A stretch of 64,000 nucleotides of DNA from Schaedlerella arabinosiphila (GCF_003885045.1 NZ_RHJS01000002.1:3038001-3102000); one strand, 5' to 3'. Positions 8,872 to 18,367 are shown, counted from the stretch's first letter. The notes: generated by a model not told the origin, from the letters alone. Translations and numbers: made by a program.

Positions 8872-9099
8872 ATGAAAAAAATTCCAGCCGTTCTTCTGAC
8901 GGTGGCATTTGCGCTGTTACTTACCGCCTGCGGCAAAGCGGAGCAGTTTACAGAGAGCCTTGCACAGTGCGCAGGCATGAAGAAACTGACAGCAATGATA
9001 TTAAATTCACTGATAGAGAAGATAGAAGTACACAATCCAGTTATGGTCAACGGAGTGAAAGAGCAGAAGTTGACTGTCTATTACATAAAGTACCTATAA
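8872..9099 (+). pseudogene. Lipoprotein start fused to the end of a DUF4368 serine recombinase
   Basis: The first 24 residues (MKKIPAVLLTVAFALLLTACG) are a lipoprotein signal with lipobox LTAC, as in flavodoxin-type lipoproteins that often follow FMN reductases. After GKAE the sequence switches to LTAMILNSLIEKIEVHNPVMVNGVKEQKLTVYY. This matches the C-terminal pattern of large serine recombinases of Tn4451/Tn1549-like elements (LT...LN.LI.KI.VH.....GV..Q...IYY). The frame is therefore a chimera left by deletion of most of a mobile element. A functional product is unlikely. Confidence 0.75.
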
Positions 9100-9100
9100 C

Positions 9101-9208
9101 TGTAACGCAATAGAAAAAGCCGTTGCCGGAGAGCCGGAAGCGGTAGACGCAGTATTGCGGTATTACACTGCGCATATCAAATATCTGTCTATCGCTATGC
9201 GCCCTTGA
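9101..9208 (+). pseudogene. Remnant of a conjugative-transposon helix-turn-helix protein
   Basis: The 35 codons starting at 9101 read CNAIEKAVAGEPEAVDAVLRYYTAHIKYLS. This fits the start of the small HTH proteins of Tn916/Tn1549-type elements (AI.AAV.GD.EAV..VL.HY..YI..LS). There is no start codon and a stop follows at 9206, so only a fragment remains. It supports the reading of this stretch as element debris. Confidence 0.6.
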
Positions 9209-9273
9209 CAGCTTTTCCCGCCTTTGCTAATAGGCAGTCAAGAGGGCGAAATCAGCAGACTGCTTTCGCCCTC
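9200..9273. repeat. Nested inverted repeats at the end of the mobile-element debris
   Basis: CGCCCTTGAC (9200-9209) pairs with GTCAAGAGGGCG (9237-9248). GAGGGCGAAA (9242-9251) pairs with TTTCGCCCTC (9264-9273). The two hairpins share the GAGGGCG arm and are mutually exclusive. They may act as a terminator for either flank, or be part of an element end. Confidence 0.6.
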
Positions 9274-9355
9274 AACTTATTATGGGATTTGTTACGCAGT
9301 AGAGGTTATTTTTCTCTTGATTTATGCGACTTTGCTGGCGTTGAAATAACTGCCC

Positions 9356-11344
9356 TTAAAATCCCCGGAACCCTTTCCTCAAAAATACCGGAATCGTATC
9401 CAGCGGCGCTTCGGCCAGGTACTCCTTCCCCCCTTCGTACTCCTTCCCGGAGGCATACTCGATCCACCGCTCCCCTTCCGGCAGGTAGACGCTTCTGGAT
9501 ACTGCCCCGGGGGAGAGGACAGGCGCCACCAGCACGTCCGGACCGAAGAAATATGCATCCTCGATCTCCCAGCATCTGGCGTCGCCGGGGTACATATAAA
9601 ACAGAGGCCGCATCACCGGGGTGCCCTTCTCGTGGGCCTCCTCCATGACGCGTCTCGTATAAGGCCGCATCCGTTCCCGCAGTTCCATATATTTTCTGCA
9701 GATCTCATAGACCTCTTCCCCGTAGCTCCACACCTCATTGGCCGCGCCGGAACAGCAGGCAGCTCCCCCTGTGACGCCCTGCTGGGGCTGTCTCGGCTCC
9801 CGGTCTCCATGAAGCCGCATCACCGGGCAGAAGGCGCCCCACTCGAACCATCTGGCAAATAATTCCCGAAACCCAGGGTCCTCTGGATTGCCCCCGTGGA
9901 AGCCCCCGATATCCGTGGTCCACCATGGAATCCCCGCAAGCCCCATGTTCAGTCCGGCGGCAAGCTGGTTACGCATACTATCAAAGCTGGATGCGATATC
10001 TCCGGACCACACCAGCGCTCCGTACCGCTGGCTTCCCGCCCATGCACAGCGCAGAAGATTTACGATCTGTTTCTGCCCCTCCGCCTCCATGCCTTCGTAA
10101 AATGTTTTCGCGTAATCCACGGGATAGAGATTTCCGATCTGCAAATTGGTTCCCCGGTGATACCGGTAATTGTCAAAATCATAGACCGAATATTCCGGTT
10201 CCGCCTCGTCCAGCCAGAACACCCGAATCCCCTTGCTGTAATAATTCTGCTTTGCCTTGTTCCAGACATATCTGCGTGCATCCGGATTTGTGGCGTCGTA
10301 ATGAATGGTCGCCCCCATAAAATCCAGCCCCACCCGGAACCCCCGCTCCGTCCGGATCAGATAGCCTTTTTCCAGCATTTCCTCATAATTTTCACTGGCC
10401 TTGTCTACCGTGGGCCAGATGGACACCATCAGTTCAATCCCCATATCTTTAAGCTCCCGCACCATGGCGTCGGGATCGGGCCAGTATACCGGGTCGAATT
10501 TCCATTCCCCCTGTTTCGGCCAGTGGAAGAAATCTATGACGATCAGGTCGATGGGAAGATTTCTCCGTTTGTACTCTCTGGCCACCTCCAGCAGCTCCTC
10601 CTGGGTCTGGTACCGGAGCTTGCACTGCCAGAAGCCCAGCCCGTATTCCGGCATCATGGGCACGGTTCCGGTGACCGACGCGTACCGTTCCTCGATTTCC
10701 GCAGGCGTATCGCCTGCCGTCACCCAGTAGTCCAGCGCCTTCGTGGAACAGGCTTCAAAGCTCATGATGTTTCTTCCAAATACCGCACGGCCCACACCGG
10801 GATTGTTCCAAAGCAGGCCGTATCCCAGGGACGATATGACAAACGGCACGCTGGCCTGGGAATTTCGGTGGGCCAGCTCCAAATCCAGACCTTTCAGATC
10901 CAGGTACGGCTGCTGGTACTGCCCCATTCCGAATAATTTCTCATTCCGATCCAGAGATTCGAACCGCATTGTGAGATGGTAATCCCCTCCGGAAATGGGT
11001 TTGAACTCCCGGGCTTCCACCTCAATCGCGCTGCATTTCGGATCCAGCACGTCCCTGCGGTTCCTGCAGTATTCCTCCAAAAGCACTCTGCCCTCCCTGC
11101 TGCAGATCTGGATCTTTCCCAGACGCGTGATCTCCGCCCGGATCTTTCCGTTTGAGATCTCCGCCCCCGTCTCCGTATACTTCATTTCACAGGGATGGGG
11201 CCGTCTGCGCAATGCCCAGTCCTCCTCCGGCATCTGCCGCTCCTTCGTGGCGCGAATCCGCAGCGCATCGGCTCCCCACGGTTCGATCCACACTTCCTCC
11301 GCGTCATAGTGGTATATCAGCCTGTTTTCTTTGATTTCCAGCAT
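9356..11344 (-). CDS. GH31-family alpha-glycosidase (alpha-xylosidase/alpha-glucosidase)
   Basis: This 662-residue retaining glycosidase would remove alpha-linked xylose or glucose from oligosaccharides in the cytoplasm, as no signal peptide is present. The nucleophile is D379 in FWLDEAEPE and the acid/base is D449 in WSGDIASSF. GIPWWTTDIGGF (471-482) and FARWFEWGAFCPVMRLHG are further conserved GH31 blocks. The WLDEAEPE form resembles xyloglucan alpha-xylosidases. The protein ends soon after TIPVFLRKG, whereas most relatives have a further short beta domain, so the 3' end may have been trimmed by the neighbouring mobile DNA. It is last in the minus-strand operon with an ABC importer; AAAGGAGG precedes its ATG. 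Confidence 0.9.
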   Translation of the reverse strand: MLEIKENRLIYHYDAEEVWIEPWGADALRIRATKERQMPEEDWALRRRPHPCEMKYTETGAEISNGKIRAEITRLGKIQICSREGRVLLEEYCRNRRDVLDPKCSAIEVEAREFKPISGGDYHLTMRFESLDRNEKLFGMGQYQQPYLDLKGLDLELAHRNSQASVPFVISSLGYGLLWNNPGVGRAVFGRNIMSFEACSTKALDYWVTAGDTPAEIEERYASVTGTVPMMPEYGLGFWQCKLRYQTQEELLEVAREYKRRNLPIDLIVIDFFHWPKQGEWKFDPVYWPDPDAMVRELKDMGIELMVSIWPTVDKASENYEEMLEKGYLIRTERGFRVGLDFMGATIHYDATNPDARRYVWNKAKQNYYSKGIRVFWLDEAEPEYSVYDFDNYRYHRGTNLQIGNLYPVDYAKTFYEGMEAEGQKQIVNLLRCAWAGSQRYGALVWSGDIASSFDSMRNQLAAGLNMGLAGIPWWTTDIGGFHGGNPEDPGFRELFARWFEWGAFCPVMRLHGDREPRQPQQGVTGGAACCSGAANEVWSYGEEVYEICRKYMELRERMRPYTRRVMEEAHEKGTPVMRPLFYMYPGDARCWEIEDAYFFGPDVLVAPVLSPGAVSRSVYLPEGERWIEYASGKEYEGGKEYLAEAPLDTIPVFLRKGFRGF

Positions 11345-11374
11345 CTCGTTTCCTCCTTTCTTTTCCGCATGTAC

Positions 11375-12226
11375 TCAACCCTTCACCGCTCCGCTTGTCA
11401 TGCCGCTGACGATATATTTCTGCATGAAAATAAAGATCAGCGCCACGGGAATGATGGTCACCACCGCAAAGGCCGTCAGGTAGCTCCATTTCGTCCCGTA
11501 TTGTCCCATAAAATTAAAGATCCCTGCCGTAATTGGTCTTTTCTCCTGATCCAGGATAAAGGTCATCCCGTAGGCCAGATCCCCCCAGGCGTACAGGAAG
11601 GAAAAGATGGCGCAGACCATGACTCCCGGCCTGGCGATGGGAATCAGCACCCTGACAAATGCGGTGAATCGGCCGCAGCCGTCCAGATAAGCCGCCTCTT
11701 CCAGATCCTTCGGTATGGACGCGAAGTAATTTTTCAAAATCAATATGGAAAACGGGATGCCGATAGTGGCATCGGCCAGCATCGCGGAAATCCAGGTGTT
11801 GTACACATGCATGTTCTTGAACATAATAAACATGGGGGTGAGCAGCACGGATACGGGAAGCATCTGCGTCACCAGGAAGGACAAAAGCATCACCTTCCGC
11901 CCTCTGAAACGGTATTTCGCGATCCCATAGGACGCCGGAACGGCCAGTATGACCGCGATCAGCGCAGCCCCCATGGAGATCAGGAAGCTGTTCGCGAAGG
12001 AGCGGAACATGTTAAAATCTCCCGTCTCCACCTGAGCCGCGTAGGACTGCGTATTCAGGACGTGGGGATAAAATGTGGGCGGATTCCTAAAGATTTCCTG
12101 CTCTGTCTTCAGGGATGTAATCAGCGCCCAGTACAGAGGGAACAGCAGGACGCACAGAAGCAGCACCGACACCGCGCACAGAATCATATTCTTTTTTCCT
12201 GAAATCTTTTTTTCTTCATCCATCAC
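11375..12226 (-). CDS. Sugar ABC transporter permease, MalG type
   Basis: This 283-residue inner-membrane protein has six predicted helices and the EAA loop DLEEAAYLDGCGRFTAFVRVLIPIARPG (about residues 180-207), which docks to the ATPase. It overlaps the upstream permease by four bases (ATGA). No ATPase gene is present in the operon, as is usual for CUT1 importers served by a shared MsmK-type ATPase. It probably imports the oligosaccharide cut by the GH31 enzyme. Confidence 0.92.
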   Translation of the reverse strand: MMDEEKKISGKKNMILCAVSVLLLCVLLFPLYWALITSLKTEQEIFRNPPTFYPHVLNTQSYAAQVETGDFNMFRSFANSFLISMGAALIAVILAVPASYGIAKYRFRGRKVMLLSFLVTQMLPVSVLLTPMFIMFKNMHVYNTWISAMLADATIGIPFSILILKNYFASIPKDLEEAAYLDGCGRFTAFVRVLIPIARPGVMVCAIFSFLYAWGDLAYGMTFILDQEKRPITAGIFNFMGQYGTKWSYLTAFAVVTIIPVALIFIFMQKYIVSGMTSGAVKG

Positions 12227-13122
12227 TCTTCCTCCCCTTTTGTTGTAGCCTTGATATAAAGGATTCCCACCGCCATCAGGATCAGCAGCAGTACATTCGC
12301 CACCGCGGAGCCCTTACTATACTTGAACATTTCAAAGGACAGCTTGTAGGAATATGTGGACAGCATGTGGGTCGAATTGACGGGCCCGCCGCTTGTCATC
12401 ACATAGACCAGATCGTAGACCTTGAAGGTATAGATAAATCCAAGGATCAGCACGGATTCGATGGTGGGCCTTAAAAGCGGAAGCGTGATCTTAAAAAACG
12501 TCTGCACCCGGTTGGCCCCGTCGATGGACGCGCTCTCGTACAGTTCCTTCGGGATCGTGGTCAGCCCGGTGGAGATCAGGATCATATTAAATGGAATCCC
12601 GATCCAAACATTTGCACAGATCAGGGCGAACATGGCGGTTTCGGGCGTGGTCAGCCATTCGATATTTTTTTCAATCAGGCCAAGGCTCCGGAGTATGTAG
12701 TTCAGCACTCCGATATCCGTTGCAAACAAAAGCTTGAACATCAGCGCAGTGACGGTCACCGGAATCATCCACGGCGCCAGCAGGATTCCACGCACCGGCC
12801 TGGCAAATGAAAACCGTTTGCTGAAAAACAGCGCCAGCGCGAATCCGACGGCAAACTGGAACACCAGGCACAGGAGCGTGTAGCGCAGCGTATTGACCAG
12901 CGACGTGGTAAATACGCTGTCCCCCAGCAGTTCCCGGTAGTTTTCAAACCATACAAAATGTTTCGTGCCCCGAACCAGATTTCCCGCGTTTACATCCTGA
13001 ACACTGAGGATGAGGTTGCGGACGATGGGATATCCCACGAACACCAGCATATACAAAAACGCCGGAAGCACAAATAAAATTCCTGCGTTGTCATAGCGAA
13101 ATCTCTTTTTTAATTTTTCCAT
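12223..13122 (-). CDS. Sugar ABC transporter permease, MalF type
   Basis: This 299-residue partner permease has an N-terminal helix after a short cytoplasmic start, PAFLYMLVFVGYPIVRNLILS, and an EAA loop (ELYESASIDGANRVQTFFKITLPLLRP). It forms the heterodimeric membrane channel with the MalG-type protein encoded downstream. The start lies 94 bases after the binding-protein stop, with an AGAGGA site. Confidence 0.92.
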   Translation of the reverse strand: MEKLKKRFRYDNAGILFVLPAFLYMLVFVGYPIVRNLILSVQDVNAGNLVRGTKHFVWFENYRELLGDSVFTTSLVNTLRYTLLCLVFQFAVGFALALFFSKRFSFARPVRGILLAPWMIPVTVTALMFKLLFATDIGVLNYILRSLGLIEKNIEWLTTPETAMFALICANVWIGIPFNMILISTGLTTIPKELYESASIDGANRVQTFFKITLPLLRPTIESVLILGFIYTFKVYDLVYVMTSGGPVNSTHMLSTYSYKLSFEMFKYSKGSAVANVLLLILMAVGILYIKATTKGEEE

Positions 13123-13216
13123 GTTGCATCCTCTTTGCAGCCGCCTGTACGGCAGGCTGTTCCAGTCAGGGCAGCCTGTTTCCTGCCCCGACTGTATCCA
13201 TTTTTAACAGTTTCCC

Positions 13217-14506
13217 CTATTTTACAATCCCGTCAATTGTGGCCTGGGCTGCGGCGGCGGCCTCCTCGGGCGTCGCGGTTCCCGTGATCACCTGGTTGAA
13301 TGCCAGGGAGATGGCGTCTGATACGCTGGGCCATTCCGCCAGAGGACCTCTGGGCATCGCATATTCCAGTTCTTCCACGAATGGCTGGTATGGGGAGCCT
13401 TCCTCAAACTGGCTCTCTGCAATGGTCTGGTCCGCAGAAATGTATCCGAATTTGTCCATCAGATATTTGACCTGTTCTTCAGCCGTCGAATAGGTCAGGA
13501 AGTTCAGGGCTCCCTCCACGTTTCCGCCGTTGATCACCGCGTAATTCTCGCCGCCGAGCACGGACGCATAGTCGGAATCCTTTGGAATCAGAGTCACCTT
13601 CCAGTTCAGATCCGGGGCTTCAGACTGCATGGTCGGAATCTGCCACGGGCCGTTCTCCATCATCGCCACATTTCCTGCGATAAACTGATTCATGACATCT
13701 CCCTGGGTCCAGTTGATGCATTCCTTGCTCATCACGCCTTCATTGACCAGATCCTGGATAAAGGCCAGGGCACGGATACCGTTCTCGTTGTCAATGTCAT
13801 AGGATGTGGCCCCTGTAGACCAGAGCCAGGGCGCAAAATTAAAAGTCCCCTCCTCGTTCTGTACGCTGCAGAGCGCCAGGCCGGTCACGCTGTCTGTGGT
13901 CAGCGCCTTTGCCGTCTCTTTGAGCTCCTCCCATGTGGTGGGCACCTCGCATCCGGCATCCTTGAGCATGTCTTCATTGTAATACAGCGCCAGGCAGTTT
14001 GCGCCGAAGGGGACGCCGTACAGTTTGCCGTCCACGGTGCAGGAATTGACGGTTCCCTCATAATAACTGCTGACGTCAAATTTTCCCGTCAGATCTTCAA
14101 AAATCCCCATTTCCACATAAGACGCGTGATCCGGTGAATCCAGGATGGCGATATCCGGAAGGTCGTCCGCCGACGCGCCGATGGAAAGCTGCTTCTTAAA
14201 ATCCGCGAAGGGTACGTATTTTGCAGTCACCTCGTATTTGTCCTGGGATGCGTTGTAATCCTGGATGACTTTATCCAATGCCACCTGGTGTCCTTCTGTC
14301 TCCCAGTAATACCAGATCGTGACGGCCTCCGCGGCTCTTCCCCCGGAAGCTTCGCCCCCGTCGTCCCCGGACGTATCCTCCGCGGCTGCGCCCGCGTCCG
14401 TTCCGGATGCGCCTTCCTCATTGCCGCCCCCGCCGGAGCACCCTGCCAGCAGTCCCGCGGTCATTGCCAGAGCTGAAATTAATGCGATCCATGTTCTCTT
14501 CTTCAT
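13217..14506 (-). CDS. Extracellular sugar-binding lipoprotein (CUT1 family)
   Basis: This 429-residue protein begins with a lipoprotein signal ending LLAGCSGGGG (Cys23), followed by a low-complexity linker rich in Gly, Ala, Glu and Asp. The body is a type 1 solute-binding fold: VTIWYYWETEG, ADDLPDIAILD, YGVPFGANCLALYYNEDML. It captures the oligosaccharide outside the membrane and delivers it to the two permeases downstream. AAAGGAGG precedes the ATG. About 190 bases separate it from the regulator gene, so it probably has its own YesN-dependent promoter. Confidence 0.93.
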   Translation of the reverse strand: MKKRTWIALISALAMTAGLLAGCSGGGGNEEGASGTDAGAAAEDTSGDDGGEASGGRAAEAVTIWYYWETEGHQVALDKVIQDYNASQDKYEVTAKYVPFADFKKQLSIGASADDLPDIAILDSPDHASYVEMGIFEDLTGKFDVSSYYEGTVNSCTVDGKLYGVPFGANCLALYYNEDMLKDAGCEVPTTWEELKETAKALTTDSVTGLALCSVQNEEGTFNFAPWLWSTGATSYDIDNENGIRALAFIQDLVNEGVMSKECINWTQGDVMNQFIAGNVAMMENGPWQIPTMQSEAPDLNWKVTLIPKDSDYASVLGGENYAVINGGNVEGALNFLTYSTAEEQVKYLMDKFGYISADQTIAESQFEEGSPYQPFVEELEYAMPRGPLAEWPSVSDAISLAFNQVITGTATPEEAAAAAQATIDGIVK

Positions 14507-14696
14507 CTTTTCTCCTCCTTTTCCATATAAACAGATCTGCGAAGCAAATTGACTTGCCTGCTATGAACTTATCATACCGTCATTTTTTTCCTTCCGAAAT
14601 GGTAAAAAAGTGAAAAAGGATCAATTATCTAAAATACAGTGACCGGAAATCATCCCAGAACATCCCTCACCGGACCGGCTGTTTTCATCCGGCTTT

Positions 14697-16229
14697 TCAG
14701 CGGTTTGCCTTGCGGTACTCCGCAGGCGACATTCCCACGCATTCCCTGAACACCCTGGCAAAATATTTTGCGTCTGTGTAGCCCGTCTTTTTCGCGATCT
14801 CATACTGCTTAAGCCGGGTTCCGATGAGCAGCTCCTTTGCCTTGGCCAGACGGTAATTGCGGATATATGTACTGAAATTTTCTCCCAATTCCCTGTGGAA
14901 CTGGGCGCCCAGATATTCCTGGGTCAGGTTCAGCCGATCCGCGATCTCGTTCAGCGTGATCCCGTCCGCATAAAATTCATGGATCATGCTCTGGGCCTTT
15001 TTCACCGCCAGGCTCAAAGCCCCCGTCTCCTCCGAAGAAATGTGCATCCGGCTGAGCAGTTCTTCACAGGTCTTTTTCAGCTCGCCTTTTGTCTTAGCGT
15101 TCATGATGCAGTCCAGAAGCTTTTTCTGGTCGATCTTCTTATAATTGATGCAGTCCACTTCCTTCGCGATGTTGATCAGCGACCACTGAAAACGGACATA
15201 GGATTCTTTCACTTCCTTCGGGGAATACATTTTTCCGCCGGAAAAGAATTGCTGGAACTTCTCCAGGATCTCCCTGATCCGTTCCTGTTCTCCGGCGCAT
15301 ACCGCGATCTTCATCTGGTTTTCCAGCTCCACCGGATAAATGCAGATCTCTGTACGGATATCCGTGATCCTGGGATAAGAGATCAAAATGTCATCCCCCA
15401 GGACAATGTTCCAGTCCATGTAGGGCAACAGCTTCTGGTATCCCTCCCGGACGGCCCCCGCCCCGGTGACCTCCAGCATTCCGTAGCTGAACTGCCGCTC
15501 ACGCCTTTCCCGTTTTTGCAGAAGGATCTGGTTCTGGAACCACCGCTCCACCTCCTGCCGGGACGGGTACCTGTATATGACCGCGGCAATGACCCGGTCG
15601 TATTCCAGCTCTACCAGACAGAATCCCAGTTTTTTCTGCTCCAGTACCCGGCACAATCCGTTTCGTTTTCTCTCACGCTGTTCTGCGAAACCGTCCCCCA
15701 GATAGACCAGCAGCTCCAAAAGCTTTGATTCCCTGGATATGCCGTACCGTTTCTCCAAAAAATCCTCCGTCTGCGCGTCCGCCGCCGACACCCCGTACAT
15801 GAGATTGGAGAGGACATTTTCCAGGCTCCCTATGGCGTCCGGAATCCGTTTCTGCTCCTGCTCGTACAGATTCTGTATCTTGCGGATGGTTCGGACAAAT
15901 TCCTGCACCGCCACAGGCTTGATAATATAATCGTTGACTCCCAGCTTTACGGCCTGCTGGGCATAGCTGAACTCGGAGTAGGCGGTGAGAATGATCACTT
16001 TGGGAAACAACCCCCGTGCCTGCATGCCGGACAGCATTTCCAGTCCGTCCAGAACCGGCATCCGGATATCCGTGATCACCAGATCCGGCCTGCACGCTTC
16101 GATGCAGGACAGCCCTTCCTGCCCGTTTCCTGCGGTGCCCTCAATGGTGATCTCCGGAAACATTTTGTTCAGCAGCCTGCACAGCCCCTCCCGAATCAAA
16201 ATCTCGTCTTCCACTACTACCGCTCTCAT
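14697..16229 (-). CDS. AraC-type response regulator, YesN family
   Basis: Residues 1-120 are a receiver domain: VVVEDE with acidic D8/E9, phosphoacceptor D54 in LVITDIRMPVLDG, and the conserved Lys in DYIIKP. The last 100 residues are an AraC DNA-binding domain (LNEIADRLNLTQEYLGAQFHRELGENFSTYIRNYRLAKAKELL, then YTDAKYFARVFRECVGMSPAEYR). The ATG at 16229 (MRAVVVEDE) has GGGAGG upstream. The frame stays open 46 codons further only because the upstream DNA is a 36-bp tandem repeat. It should activate the sugar operon at 14506 when phosphorylated by the kinase encoded just upstream. Confidence 0.93.
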   Translation of the reverse strand: MRAVVVEDEILIREGLCRLLNKMFPEITIEGTAGNGQEGLSCIEACRPDLVITDIRMPVLDGLEMLSGMQARGLFPKVIILTAYSEFSYAQQAVKLGVNDYIIKPVAVQEFVRTIRKIQNLYEQEQKRIPDAIGSLENVLSNLMYGVSAADAQTEDFLEKRYGISRESKLLELLVYLGDGFAEQRERKRNGLCRVLEQKKLGFCLVELEYDRVIAAVIYRYPSRQEVERWFQNQILLQKRERRERQFSYGMLEVTGAGAVREGYQKLLPYMDWNIVLGDDILISYPRITDIRTEICIYPVELENQMKIAVCAGEQERIREILEKFQQFFSGGKMYSPKEVKESYVRFQWSLINIAKEVDCINYKKIDQKKLLDCIMNAKTKGELKKTCEELLSRMHISSEETGALSLAVKKAQSMIHEFYADGITLNEIADRLNLTQEYLGAQFHRELGENFSTYIRNYRLAKAKELLIGTRLKQYEIAKKTGYTDAKYFARVFRECVGMSPAEYRKANR

Positions 16230-16248
16230 AAAATCCCTGCCTCCCTTT

Positions 16249-16370
16249 TTGCCTGCCGTCTGCACGGCAAGATTGACTTCCTCACTGCCTGCCGTCTGCG
16301 CAGCAAGATTGACTGCCTCACTGCCTGCCGTCTGCGCAGCAAGATTGACTGCCTCACTGCCTGCCATCTA
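16249..16370. repeat. 36-bp tandem repeat, about 3.3 copies
   Basis: The unit starting CTGCCTGCCGTCTGCGCAGC recurs at 16285, 16321 and 16357 with a period of exactly 36 bases. A diverged copy begins near 16249 and the last is partial. Two central copies are identical. In the minus-strand frame of the regulator the unit would encode the 12-residue repeat TAGSEAVNLAAQ. Within each unit CTGC...GCAG arms can form small hairpins. It lies between the kinase stop and the regulator start. Confidence 0.9.
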
Positions 16371-16446
16371 CGCAGCCCTCACTGCCTGCGCGGCAAATGG
16401 ATTGTCCCGCTGCTGCCTGCCGGGCTTTTCCTGACTGCGCGTATAC

Positions 16447-18225
16447 TCAGGATATCGGAATGCGCACTTCCACAGTGGTTCCGGCCCCGCTTTGGCTCTC
16501 GACCCGAACCCTGGCCTGATTCCCATAATACATGCGGATTCTGGTGATGGCGTTTTCCATTCCGATGTGGTTCCTGTCATCCGTTTTCCGGAAAATCCCT
16601 TCGTTGATCTCCTCCGCGATCTCCCCGGGAATCCCGCATCCATTGTCTTCAATCCGAATCCGCACAAAATCCCCGTCACGGGCCATATCCACCAGAAGCC
16701 TGTATTTTCTCTCCACACCCTCAAATCCGTGGAGAATCGCGTTTTCCACAAAGGGCTGCAAAAGCAGTTTGTGGATGGGAAGTCCCAGCAGCTCCGGCTG
16801 TGCGTTGATCTGACATTCAAAGGCATTTTTCAATTTGGTCTGCTGCAGAAATACATACTGCTTGAGCCAGTCCACCTCCTCCCGAATCTGCACCACCCCG
16901 TTGCTGTCCGAGATCCCGTACCGCAGAATCCCGGCCAGTGTCGCGATCATGCCGCTGATCTCGTACTCGTCCTTGTCGATGGCCATCCAGTTGATGGTGT
17001 CCAGTGTATTGTAAATAAAGTGGGGATTGATCTGGGCCTCCAGGGCTGCGATCTCCGCATTCTTCTGCTTTTCAACGGATTGCTTCAGCTTTTCCATCGC
17101 AGAATTAAATTCCTCCGCAATGATTTCAATCTCCGTGGGCCTTGTATCATCCGGCATCACGCGGACGGTCAGATCTCCTTTCCCGGCCTTCCGCATCGTC
17201 TCGACCACTCCTTTGATGGAGCCGGTCATCCGGGTCACCTGGCTGACCATGATCACAAGGATTGCCAGAAGTGACAGAAGCGTGATTGATACCAGGAGCT
17301 TTTGCTGCTGATGGAGCCCCTGCACCAGCTCTTCCTGGTTGGTGGCGCGGATGATCTCCCATCCGGTTTTCTCGTCATGAACCGAATAGATGGACAGCTC
17401 CCCGTTTCCAAGAAGCCCGGTCCCGGACGCAAGTCTCCGCCAGGCAGCCTCCTTTTCCCGGCGGTCTGCATCCTCATGATAAATGGATTCTCCGACGGCT
17501 TCGGAATGGGCGCAGGATATCACCGTTCCCTCCTCGTCTATGATAAAATTCAGTCCCTTTTCCGTGGATGCCGAGCAGATTTCCTCCAGAAGCGCTTCGT
17601 CAATGCTGACCATGACGACCCCGCACTGCTTCTTCACGTTCCGGTAGTCGATGATGCGGTGGCCGATATGGAATAAATAGCAGGAATTGGTTCCGAAGAC
17701 GACTTTGTCCCCGGTGGGAAAAATATGGGTCGCGTTGTCCCGGCTGATCCCTGCATACAATTCCTCCTGGGACATGGCGATGCTGTCCATCCAGGAGGTG
17801 GACGTGGTGGAAGCCGTCAGTTGGTCATAAAATGCCAGTTCCCCGCTTTCCGTGATGACAGAGATTGATTTTACATAATCCTTTGTATAAAACAGGCCCC
17901 GCAGGGTTTTCCTGAGCAGCTTCCGGTTGTTTGCCAGATCCTCCCCCGCGTTGATCTTATCCACCAGCTCCACGATGTAGTCATCGGTGTACACCTGGAA
18001 TAAAATGTCCTCGTACGAATCCAGCCACACGTCAAGGCTCACCTTGGTCTGCTCCAGGTTGGCCCTTGTCATCCTCTCCACATTCTGCTGCACCAGCCTG
18101 GATGTATTGTAATAAGAAATAATGTTAATCAGCAGGATCGGAATCACGGAAGTCACGATAAATGCGGTCACCAGCCGAATCCGGATGCTTCTTCTGTCAA
18201 GCTTGAACAGACTTTTTTTACTCAT
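16447..18225 (-). CDS. Sensor histidine kinase, YesM family
   Basis: This 592-residue membrane kinase has transmembrane helices at about 17-38 and 310-329 enclosing an extracellular Cache-like sensor. A HAMP region (about 330-385) and a His_kinase domain with H402 in AQINPHFIYNTLD follow. The ATPase part shows LLLQPFVENAILHGFEG (N box) and IRIEDNGCGIP (G box). It senses an extracellular cue, probably the transported sugar bound to the lipoprotein, and phosphorylates the YesN regulator downstream. CAGGAGGAG precedes the ATG. Confidence 0.93.
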   Translation of the reverse strand: MSKKSLFKLDRRSIRIRLVTAFIVTSVIPILLINIISYYNTSRLVQQNVERMTRANLEQTKVSLDVWLDSYEDILFQVYTDDYIVELVDKINAGEDLANNRKLLRKTLRGLFYTKDYVKSISVITESGELAFYDQLTASTTSTSWMDSIAMSQEELYAGISRDNATHIFPTGDKVVFGTNSCYLFHIGHRIIDYRNVKKQCGVVMVSIDEALLEEICSASTEKGLNFIIDEEGTVISCAHSEAVGESIYHEDADRREKEAAWRRLASGTGLLGNGELSIYSVHDEKTGWEIIRATNQEELVQGLHQQQKLLVSITLLSLLAILVIMVSQVTRMTGSIKGVVETMRKAGKGDLTVRVMPDDTRPTEIEIIAEEFNSAMEKLKQSVEKQKNAEIAALEAQINPHFIYNTLDTINWMAIDKDEYEISGMIATLAGILRYGISDSNGVVQIREEVDWLKQYVFLQQTKLKNAFECQINAQPELLGLPIHKLLLQPFVENAILHGFEGVERKYRLLVDMARDGDFVRIRIEDNGCGIPGEIAEEINEGIFRKTDDRNHIGMENAITRIRMYYGNQARVRVESQSGAGTTVEVRIPIS

Positions 18226-18367
18226 GGCAGACTCCTCCTGTGCTTTATTATATATGGTGTTTTTTTGACATGAAATAGAAAAAATGCAAGAAAGGTTGAA
18301 ATATACAAGGTGAATTAAGGGCAGAATCAGCAGAACAGCTTATGGATCGCGGACTACGCGGCAGATA

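Noticed and set aside
9896..10936. Long antisense frame opposite the GH31 gene
   Set aside because: No recognisable domain; it mirrors a well-supported glycosidase. The same holds for the antisense frame at 11195-12202.
16249..16370. CRISPR array
   Set aside because: The repeat units are contiguous with no unique spacers, so this is a simple tandem repeat.
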